Shown one piece after another: positions 41,072 through 47,003 of a stretch of 47,003 nt of DNA. Position 1 is the first letter of the stretch. Each line of letters starts with the position of its first letter. The position numbers and the translations under genes are program-made. Under the pieces are notes generated by a model, which worked only from the letters and a program-made list of their open reading frames with translations, was not told the DNA's origin and did not search any database. The stretch is from the NCBI GenBank assembly GCA_040882055.1, contig JBBECA010000007.1, positions 1 through 47,003 on the forward strand, written 5' to 3'. Origin of the DNA: Nitriliruptor sp040882055. GTDB lineage: Bacteria > Actinomycetota > Nitriliruptoria > Nitriliruptorales > Nitriliruptoraceae.

Positions 41072-42063
41072 CGCACACCCCCGTCGGTCGTGACGACCTC
41101 CCGCCGCGCACGGCCGAGCCCGACCGCGAGCAGCACCAGCAGGATCCCCACCAGCAGCAGGGTCGCCGGCGCGCCCATCGCGTCGCCGAAGAGCTCGAAC
41201 ACCAGCTGCGGGACGAACAGGAACAGGCCGACCGCCCCGACGCCGAGGTGGTGGACCCCGCCCCCCGCGACCGCGGCACCGACCAGCCCCGCCGCCGCGG
41301 CGATCGCCAGCAGCAAGCCGAGCACCCGCTGGTCGCCGAACGCGCCGCACTGGAGCGACAGCAGCGTCAACACGGCGCCCGTCGTGGCCCCGACCCGACG
41401 CGGGTGCAGGGAGCCGGCCTCGGCGACGAGGAACCAGACCGCACCGAGCGCCGCGAACGGCAGCGCGTACCAGAAGGGCTCCTCCCCGAGATCCGGCCGC
41501 AGCAGGACCGCGCCCAGCACGGTGAGGAGCGCGGCGAGCAGTGCGAGCTGCGGGAGCGCGCGGCGGCGGCCGAGGTAGAGCGGCAACGCGGTCAGCGTCG
41601 CGACCACCCCGAGCAGCAGGGTCAGGTCCTCGTGCCCCATCCCGACCAGCTCGTCGCCGACGATCGCGGCACACCAGGTGGAGCCCGCGACGACCCCCAC
41701 CTGCAGGACCGACACCAACCGGGCGATCGCGGACGAGGCGGTACCCCACAGCGCCCAGCTCGCTCCGCCCATCAGCACGGTCACGAGGGCCGCGAGAGAC
41801 AGCTGCCCCGGCGCGGTCAGTTCGTGCCACAGCTCGCCGACGAGGAGCGCGACGGCCCCGAGGACCAACGCGGCACCCACGTACCCGATCGCCTCGGCAG
41901 CGCTGGTGCGATCCCGGGCACGTCGCCGTGGAGCGCCCGGCGGTGAGCCCTCCTGCCGGTCACGTTCGTGGGCAGCGATGGCCTCCGCCTGCTCCGCGGA
42001 GATCAAGCCCGCCCGCTGCCACTCACCGATGCGATCGAACGGTCCCTCGGTCGCCACGTTCAA
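41068..42063 (-). CDS. DUF2157-type polytopic membrane protein
   Basis: A 331-residue protein: N-terminal cytoplasmic motif IGEWQRAGLISAEQAEAIAAHE (about 10-31, typical of DUF2157 proteins), then about ten hydrophobic segments. Function unknown. The TTG start is chosen because a perfect AGGAGG lies 6 bases upstream; GTG 42057 (12 bases from that site) and an ATG at 42093 are alternatives. Coupled by a 4-base overlap to the anchored protein gene. It reads divergently from the SLH protein across a 220-base region that carries a perfect inverted repeat 66 bases before the start. Confidence 0.78.
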   Translation of the reverse strand: MNVATEGPFDRIGEWQRAGLISAEQAEAIAAHERDRQEGSPPGAPRRRARDRTSAAEAIGYVGAALVLGAVALLVGELWHELTAPGQLSLAALVTVLMGGASWALWGTASSAIARLVSVLQVGVVAGSTWCAAIVGDELVGMGHEDLTLLLGVVATLTALPLYLGRRRALPQLALLAALLTVLGAVLLRPDLGEEPFWYALPFAALGAVWFLVAEAGSLHPRRVGATTGAVLTLLSLQCGAFGDQRVLGLLLAIAAAAGLVGAAVAGGGVHHLGVGAVGLFLFVPQLVFELFGDAMGAPATLLLVGILLVLLAVGLGRARREVVTTDGGVR

Positions 42064-42069
42064 CAGCTG

Positions 42070-42075
42070 CCTCCT
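42070..42075 (-). promoter_or_regulatory. Ribosome-binding site supporting a TTG start
   Basis: AGGAGG on the minus strand, spaced 6 bases from TTG 42063. It favours this unusual start over the GTG at 42057. Confidence 0.5.
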
Positions 42076-42128
42076 GGTGCGCTGGACCAACATCGTCGAA
42101 CACCGGGCCACGACCGCACAGGCGGGAC

Positions 42129-42152
42129 CGCCCCCAGGCCAGCCTGGGGGCG
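42129..42152 (+). repeat. Perfect 24-base inverted repeat (11-base arms)
   Basis: Arms CGCCCCCAGGC and GCCTGGGGGCG separated by CA, between the divergent DUF2157 and SLH genes. Flanking GACC and GGTC could extend the stem with a one-base bulge. Candidate operator, or a hairpin in the DUF2157 leader. Confidence 0.75.
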
Positions 42153-42208
42153 TGGTCGCGCGCCGACCCGGCAACCAGATCCGCCCGACCGGGGAGATCC
42201 GACGTGAC

Positions 42209-42214
42209 TAGTGT
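42209..42214 (+). promoter_or_regulatory. Candidate -10 element TAGTGT for the SLH protein gene
   Basis: TANNNT hexamer 75 bases before the ATG at 42284, implying a leader of about 63 bases that ends in AAGGGAGAG as ribosome-binding site. Confidence 0.35.
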
Positions 42215-42283
42215 CAACGGTCCGCTCATCGGACGCTCAGGGCGCCGTACCGCAGAGCGAGCGGCAGACAAGGGAGAGAAACG

Positions 42284-44473
42284 ATGCGAGATGTTGGGAG
42301 ACGGACACGACGGTCACCATCGCGGCTGCTGATCACGCTCATCGCGGCCACCGGGTTGGTGCTACCAGCGGCGGGGGCGACGGCGCAGCCGGCGCCCGAC
42401 CCGCGCGAAGGGCTCGGCGCGGGGATCGATGATGCGGAGCAGGCGAGCTGGAACGCCGATCTGATCGCGCACCTCGACAAGCCCGAGGGCTTCTACAACC
42501 CGGCCAACCCCGGCGACTTCGCGTTCGCCAACAGCGACATGGCGTTCAGCCAGAGCCACGCGTTCGTCGGCAACTACGCCGGCGTGCAGATCTACGACGT
42601 CACCGACCCGAGCGACCCCGAACTGCGCACCGCCGTGGCGTGCCCGGGCGGGCAGGGCGACGTGTCGGTCGTCGGCGACCTGATGTTCATCTCCGTCCAG
42701 CAGTTCGGCACCGTCGATTGCCAGCCGCTGACCGACGACACCGCCCCCGAGGACGTCTTCCTCGGCGTCCGGGTCTTCGACATCAGCGACCTCGACTCCC
42801 CCGAGCAGGTCGCGGCGGTGCAGGCCTGCCGCGGTTCGCACACCCACACCGCCTTCACCAGCCCGGGCGACGCCGACAACGTGTGGGTGTACGTCAGCGG
42901 CACCAGCGGCGTCCGCGACAGCAGCGCGACCGAGGGGCTCGACTGCGAGGTCGGACCGATGATGCCGGCACCGACCGACAACGACCCCGACCGCATGGTG
43001 CCATCGAACGACCCCGACGACTTCGACGCGGAGACCGAGACCGACCGCTACCAGATCGAGGTCATCCAGGTCCCGGTCGACAGCCCCGCGGATGCGGAGA
43101 TCGTCGCTGAACCGCGGCTGTTCGCCGACGAGGCGACCGGCAACCCGGTCGGGTTGAGCGGACAGACCGACGCCTGCCACGACATCACCGCGTTCCCGGA
43201 GCTCGACCTCGCCGCCGGTGCGTGCGAGGGCAACGGGCTGCTGATCGACATCTCGGACCCCTCGGATCCGGTGCGCATCGACTACGTGGAGGACCAGGAG
43301 CACTTCGCGTACTGGCACTCGGCGACCTTCAGCAACGACGGGTCGAAGGTGGTCTTCACCGACGAGCTCGGCGGCGGCGTCCAGGCGACCTGCGTGCCGG
43401 GCAGCGACCCGGACGACGGGGCGAACGCCATCTTCACGATCGAAGACCCCGGCGACGGCCCACAGTTGGACTTCCGCAGCTACCACAAGATCCCGATCAA
43501 CCAGACCGAGACCGAGAACTGCGTCGCCCACAACGGCTCGATCGTGCCGGTACCCGGCCGTGACCTGATGGTCCAGGCCTGGTACCAGGGTGGCTGGTCG
43601 GTGATGGACTTCACCGACCCGGACGACCCGTTCGAGGTGGCCTTCTTCGACCGTGGCCCGCTGGACGAGGACGAGTCGATCCTCGGTGGGTTCTGGTCGG
43701 CGTACTACTACAACGGCCACATCTACGGCAGCGAGATCGCCCGTGGGTTCGACGTCTTCGAGCTGACCGCGAGCGACCACCTGTCGCAGGCTGAGCTCGA
43801 TGAGGCGGCGTCGGTGCGCTGGCGCGAGCTGACGCCACAACAACAGACGATGGTCACCGACGCCGACCGCAGCGCCTGTGCTGGGGTCGTGCCGGTCGAG
43901 TTCCCGGACGTCTCCAGCCCGGCGCACGGCGCCAACATCTCCTGCATCGCCGGTTACGGGATCGCCCTCGGCTTCCCCGACGGGACCTACGGGCCCGGCC
44001 AGGACGTCGACCGCGATCAGATGGCATCGTTCATCCAGCGGGTGCTCGCCACAGCTGGTGTGGAGCTACCGGCCTCGCCGTCCGATGCGTTCGATGACGA
44101 CGACGGCAACACCCACGAGGAGGCCATCAACCAGCTGGTGGAGCTCGGTGTCGTCCAGGGCAAGACGGCGACCACCTACGCCCCCGACGATCAGGTGACG
44201 CGCGCACAGATGGCGGCGCTGATCGTTCGAGCGGTCGAGAAGATCCTCGGCGAGGAACTGCCGGCGCCACGGAGTCCCTTCACCGACGTGCCATCGGGTG
44301 GTGTCCACACGACCGCGATCGACAAGGCGCACGCGGCCGGCCTCGTTGAGGGTCGTACGGCGACCACGTTCGAGCCGAACGAGGACGTCCGTCGCGACCA
44401 GATGGCGTCGTTCATCGGCCGCACGCTCGAGCTGCTCTTCCACGAGCTGGTCGAGCTGAACGCGATCGACTGA
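42284..44473 (+). CDS. Secreted LVIVD-repeat protein with three C-terminal SLH modules
   Basis: A 729-residue exported protein. A twin-Arg-rich start and hydrophobic stretch give a signal peptide (about 1-35, likely cut after ATA). The central domain (about 60-500) has short repeats such as VQIYDVTDPSDPELRTAV, GVRVFDISDLDSPEQV, GLLIDISDPSDPVRI and WSVMDFTDPDDPFEVAFF, the LVIVD/beta-propeller pattern, with several Cys pairs. Three S-layer-homology modules (about 540-590, 595-655, 663-725) carry GFPDGTYGP, QGKTATTYAPDD and EGRTATTFEPNE. The usual TRAE motif reads DRDQMASF, TRAQMAAL and RRDQMASF. It is probably held on the wall polymer. ATG with GGGAG 7 bases upstream. It is followed at once by a terminator. 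Confidence 0.9.
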   Translation: MRDVGRRTRRSPSRLLITLIAATGLVLPAAGATAQPAPDPREGLGAGIDDAEQASWNADLIAHLDKPEGFYNPANPGDFAFANSDMAFSQSHAFVGNYAGVQIYDVTDPSDPELRTAVACPGGQGDVSVVGDLMFISVQQFGTVDCQPLTDDTAPEDVFLGVRVFDISDLDSPEQVAAVQACRGSHTHTAFTSPGDADNVWVYVSGTSGVRDSSATEGLDCEVGPMMPAPTDNDPDRMVPSNDPDDFDAETETDRYQIEVIQVPVDSPADAEIVAEPRLFADEATGNPVGLSGQTDACHDITAFPELDLAAGACEGNGLLIDISDPSDPVRIDYVEDQEHFAYWHSATFSNDGSKVVFTDELGGGVQATCVPGSDPDDGANAIFTIEDPGDGPQLDFRSYHKIPINQTETENCVAHNGSIVPVPGRDLMVQAWYQGGWSVMDFTDPDDPFEVAFFDRGPLDEDESILGGFWSAYYYNGHIYGSEIARGFDVFELTASDHLSQAELDEAASVRWRELTPQQQTMVTDADRSACAGVVPVEFPDVSSPAHGANISCIAGYGIALGFPDGTYGPGQDVDRDQMASFIQRVLATAGVELPASPSDAFDDDDGNTHEEAINQLVELGVVQGKTATTYAPDDQVTRAQMAALIVRAVEKILGEELPAPRSPFTDVPSGGVHTTAIDKAHAAGLVEGRTATTFEPNEDVRRDQMASFIGRTLELLFHELVELNAID

Positions 44474-44484
44474 CCCGCGCCGAA

Positions 44485-44520
44485 GGCAGGGCCCCGGACC
44501 ACTCGGTCCGGGGCCCTGCC
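44485..44520 (+). terminator. Strong hairpin terminator between convergent genes
   Basis: Perfect 16-base stem (GGCAGGGCCCCGGACC and its complement) with an ACTC loop, 12 bases after the SLH-protein stop and 8 bases before the stop of the convergent DUF305 gene. No T-run follows on the plus strand. In GC-rich actinobacteria such U-less hairpins can terminate, and the symmetric stem could serve both strands. Confidence 0.85.
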
Positions 44521-44527
44521 GTTGGGG

Positions 44528-45175
44528 TCAGCTGCGCAGCTCCTCCAGCAGGCGTTGCATCCGCTTGATCTCGGTCTCCTGCAGGTCGACGATCTCGACC
44601 ATCAGCACCGACACGTTCGGTTCCACGTAGGTCCCGGTCGCCGCCTCGAGCTCGTGGACCATCGTGATCGCCCCGTAGTGGTGCTCGATCATCGCTTCGA
44701 GGAAGCGGATGTCGAACATCCTGCCCTCGGACGCTTCGAGCGCGGCCATCTCTTCCTCGGAGACCATGCCTGGCATGCCCTCGTGGCCGTGCGTGTCGAA
44801 CGGATCGGGGACGTCCTCGCCGCGGAGTTCGAGCCACCGCGCCATCTGGTCGATCTCGGCCCCCTGGCCGGGTCCGATGCGCCGTGCCAGGGTCAGGACG
44901 CGCTCGTCAGCGGCGCGGTCCGGCGCGAGCGCTGACATCGTGATCGCCTGCCCGTGGTGCACCATCATGTGCTGCATGAAGTGGACCTCGTGGTGGCTGT
45001 ACGGCGCGCTGCGCGGCACCGCGACATCTCGCGGAGATATGCGTTGGGTCGGTTCTCCTGGTGCGCCGGGTCGGACGTAGATCGGTCCGTCCTCCGCGGC
45101 CACGGCACCGTGCGCACCGAGGGCCAGACCCACCACAACAACAACCGCGCCCACGCGGGCCGTTCGGACGCTCAT
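44528..45175 (-). CDS. Exported DUF305 protein
   Basis: A 215-residue protein with a signal peptide (about 1-32, ending GAVAAEDG) and a four-helix DUF305 domain. The family motif is seen twice: FMQHMMVHHGQAITMSALA and FLEAMIEHHYGAITMVHELEAA, His/Met-rich segments typical of possible metal binding; THGHEGMPGMVSEEEM between them adds more His and Met. Function of the family is not established; a role in copper handling or oxidative stress is often suggested. ATG chosen (GGAGGGGGAG just upstream). Its stop lies 8 bases from the terminator hairpin. Confidence 0.88.
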   Translation of the reverse strand: MSVRTARVGAVVVVVGLALGAHGAVAAEDGPIYVRPGAPGEPTQRISPRDVAVPRSAPYSHHEVHFMQHMMVHHGQAITMSALAPDRAADERVLTLARRIGPGQGAEIDQMARWLELRGEDVPDPFDTHGHEGMPGMVSEEEMAALEASEGRMFDIRFLEAMIEHHYGAITMVHELEAATGTYVEPNVSVLMVEIVDLQETEIKRMQRLLEELRS

Positions 45176-45267
45176 GGCTCCCCCTCCGGACTGTGAGGAG
45201 CACATCGTGGCACAGCTGGCGCCCCGGCGCCGCCCAGCTCATCGCCAGCCGCTGTCCGTCGTCCGTG

Positions 45268-46221
45268 TCACCTCGTGACCGCACCCGGGTCGGTGTTGGC
45301 GCCGCACAGCAGCACCCCGACCCGCTCCCCCGGCGACGGCCGGTAGACACCGGCCCGGAGCGCCGCCAACGCGACCGCGCCACCGGGCTCGACGATGGTG
45401 CGGGTGCGCTCCCACAGCGCACGCTGGGCATCGACCACGGCATCGTCGTCGACCAGGACGCTCTCGGCGACGAAGCTGCGGGCGGCCCAGAGGTGCTCGC
45501 CGACGCGTCCGGCGCCGAGCGCGGAAGCCGCCACACCGGACACCTCGACGTCCACCGGCGACCCGGCCTCCAGCGCACGGTGGAAGGTGGCGGTGCCGTG
45601 GGTCTCGACGGCGACGACCTCGGTGGCGCCGCGGTACCACGAGGCGATCCCGCCGATCAGCCCACCGCCGCCGACGGCGACCAGCAGCGAGTCGAGCTCC
45701 ACCTGCTGCTCGAGCTCTCGGGCCAGCGTCCCCGCACCGAGGAGCATCTCGTGCCGGTCGTAGGCGTGCCCAGCCACCACGTCCGGGTGGTCGGCCAGGT
45801 AGCGCTCGCACGCGGTGGCGGCCGCGACGTAATCGCCGTCGACGACCCGCACGTCGGCGCCGTAGTCCCGCATGCGATCGAGCTTCTCCCGGGGCGAGCG
45901 GGCCGAGACGAAGACCGTGGCGCGGCGCCCGAGCGTCTGCGCGGCGTAGGCGTAGGCGGCGCCCGCGTTCCCGCCCGAGGCCAGCGCGACCTCGTCACGC
46001 TCAGCGGCCAGCAGGGTCGCGAACGCGCCACGGGCCTTGAACGTGCCGGTGACCTGCAGGTGCTCGAGCTTGCACACGACCGGGACGTCGGCCAACCCGC
46101 CGGCCTCGACGTGCAGCACCGGGGTCCCTCGCACGTACCCGTCGATGCGTGTCGCAGCCGCCGAGACGTCATCCGGTCCCAGCGGGGTCGGGGCGTCGGC
46201 GCTCGGGTCGGGCGAGGTCAG
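45268..46221 (-). CDS. Threonine/serine dehydratase (PLP-dependent), probable CTG start
   Basis: A 317-residue fold-type II PLP enzyme that deaminates threonine or serine. The lysine binding PLP is K62 (TGTFKARGA), the phosphate loop GGGGL is at 184-187 and SGGNAG lies in between. The last block LLCGANTDPG replaces the usual CGGN. Translation from the first ATG/GTG (GTG at 46134) would remove the conserved N-terminal helix. In-frame residues upstream (PDDVSAAATRIDGYVRGTPVL) match the family, and the frame back to 46221 has no ATG, GTG or TTG. CTG 46221 overlaps the clpX stop by 4 bases (CTGA) and has AGGAG 8 bases before it. The gene follows clpX closely. Confidence 0.87.
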   Translation of the reverse strand: MTSPDPSADAPTPLGPDDVSAAATRIDGYVRGTPVLHVEAGGLADVPVVCKLEHLQVTGTFKARGAFATLLAAERDEVALASGGNAGAAYAYAAQTLGRRATVFVSARSPREKLDRMRDYGADVRVVDGDYVAAATACERYLADHPDVVAGHAYDRHEMLLGAGTLARELEQQVELDSLLVAVGGGGLIGGIASWYRGATEVVAVETHGTATFHRALEAGSPVDVEVSGVAASALGAGRVGEHLWAARSFVAESVLVDDDAVVDAQRALWERTRTIVEPGGAVALAALRAGVYRPSPGERVGVLLCGANTDPGAVTR

Positions 46222-47003
46222 GCCGAGCGCTCCTGCGGCTCGTCGAGGTCGCGACGCACGCCGTGGGGCACGAGCGTCGGGTTGACCTTCTCGCGCACGG
46301 TGTCGGCGGTGATGACGCAGGTGGCGACGTCCTCGCGCGAGGGCAGCTCGTACATGGTGTTGAGCAGCACCTCCTCGAGGATGGCGCGCAGGCCCCGGGC
46401 ACCGGTCTGGCGCAGGATCGCGAGGTCGGCGACGGCCTCGAGCGCTTCGGGTTCGAACTCGAGCTCGACGCCGTCGAACTCGAAGAAGCGCATGTACTGC
46501 CGCGTCAGGGCGTTCTTCGGACCGGTGAGGATGTCGACCAGCGCTTCGCGGTCGAGCGGCTCGACCGAGCTGACGATCGGCAGGCGACCGATGAACTCGG
46601 GGATGAGCCCGAACTTGACCAGGTCCTCGGGCAGCACGTCACCGAGCAGCTGGGCGAGGTCCTTGTCGCGCGAGGCGGCGACCTCGGCCCCGAACCCGAC
46701 ACCGCGGCGGCCCTGGCGCTGTTCGATGACCCGCTCGAGACCGGCGAAGGCGCCCCCACAGATGAACAGGATGTTGCCCGTGTCGATCTGGATGAACTCC
46801 TGGTGGGGGTGCTTGCGGCCCCCCTGCGGCGGCACCGAGGCGACCGTGCCCTCGAGGATCTTCAGCAAAGCCTGCTGGACGCCTTCGCCCGACACGTCCC
46901 GGGTGATCGACGGGTTGTCGGACTTGCGGGCGATCTTGTCGACCTCGTCGATGTAGATGATGCCCGTCTCGGCCTTCTTGACGTCGAAGTCGGCGGCCTG
47001 GAT
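46218..47003 (-). CDS. clpX: ATP-dependent Clp protease ATP-binding subunit ClpX, C-terminal part (start outside the window)
   Basis: 261 codons of the AAA+ unfoldase ClpX, cut at its 5' side by the window edge. Visible: Walker B region IIYIDEVDK, the helix KSDNPSITRDVSGEGVQQALLKILEG, the pore-proximal RKHPHQEFIQIDTGNILFICGGAFAGLE block, and the sensor-2 arginine region RQTGARGLRAILEE. The protein ends PQERSA. It recognises and unfolds substrates for ClpP. The dehydratase that follows starts within its stop codon region. Confidence 0.97.
   Translation of the reverse strand: MQAADFDVKKAETGIIYIDEVDKIARKSDNPSITRDVSGEGVQQALLKILEGTVASVPPQGGRKHPHQEFIQIDTGNILFICGGAFAGLERVIEQRQGRRGVGFGAEVAASRDKDLAQLLGDVLPEDLVKFGLIPEFIGRLPIVSSVEPLDREALVDILTGPKNALTRQYMRFFEFDGVELEFEPEALEAVADLAILRQTGARGLRAILEEVLLNTMYELPSREDVATCVITADTVREKVNPTLVPHGVRRDLDEPQERSA
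46230..46234 (-). promoter_or_regulatory. Ribosome-binding site supporting a CTG start
   Basis: AGGAG (within GCAGGAG) on the minus strand, 8 bases before CTG 46221. It lies inside the clpX 3' end (codons for PQER) and supports translational coupling. Confidence 0.5.

Noticed and set aside
44485..44520. Hairpin as a regulatory RNA
   Set aside because: It lies just after a stop codon and between convergent genes, which fits a terminator.
1..47003. tRNA, rRNA, riboswitch, CRISPR, IS or prophage elements
   Set aside because: I looked for cloverleaf patterns, evenly spaced repeats, transposase motifs and long leader structures and saw none; a covariance-model search would be needed to exclude small RNAs.

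Overview
The window looks like chromosomal DNA of a very GC-rich Actinomycetota. Third codon positions are almost all G or C, starts are often GTG, adjacent genes usually overlap by 4 bases (GTGA or ATGA), and most candidate -10 elements are TANNNT. An RNase E/G next to a TIGR03960/TIGR03936 radical-SAM pair, a full mreBCD-PBP2-rodA elongasome and an S-layer-homology (SLH) protein together suggest a deep lineage such as Nitriliruptoria. That placement is inference, not demonstrated. I see no rRNA, tRNA, CRISPR array, insertion sequence or phage gene.

Layout. 29-5235 (minus): radical-SAM protein, DUF2344 partner and RNase E/G. 5449-21486: a surface-polysaccharide locus on both strands, with six glycosyltransferases, a membrane-embedded transferase-like protein, a PglK-like ABC flippase, a UDP-galactopyranose-mutase-like flavoenzyme, a Gfo/Idh oxidoreductase, a 2-hydroxyacid dehydrogenase, a polysaccharide pyruvyl transferase and an FrhB-type iron-sulfur protein. 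21552-25055 (minus): sulfate activation (cysD, cysNC and an extra free cysC). 25179-31141 (minus): rodA, PBP2, mreD, mreC, mreB. 31497-35568: a small conserved protein, a short RadC and a cyclic-di-GMP EAL/GGDEF protein split by an apparent frameshift. 35572-42063 (minus): ndk, folC, valS and two membrane or anchored proteins of unknown role. 42284-44473 (plus): a secreted LVIVD-repeat protein with three SLH modules, followed by a strong hairpin terminator. 44528-47003 (minus): a DUF305 protein, a threonine/serine dehydratase that appears to start at CTG, and the C-terminal part of ClpX, cut by the window edge.

How they may work together. The central 25 kb is dominated by cell-envelope functions: polymer synthesis and export, lateral wall growth and, further right, an SLH-anchored surface protein. 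The pyruvyl transferase could make the pyruvylated wall polymer that SLH modules bind, and the cys genes could supply PAPS for sulfation of the same material. Both links are hypotheses. Most remaining genes are housekeeping (RNase E/G, ValS, FolC, Ndk, ClpX).

The points most worth a second look are the frameshift-split EAL-GAF-GGDEF gene, the paired canonical and degenerate APS-kinase domains, the CTG start of the dehydratase, the 100-residue insertion inside the RNase E/G catalytic region, and the uncharacterised radical-SAM/DUF2344/RNase trio.
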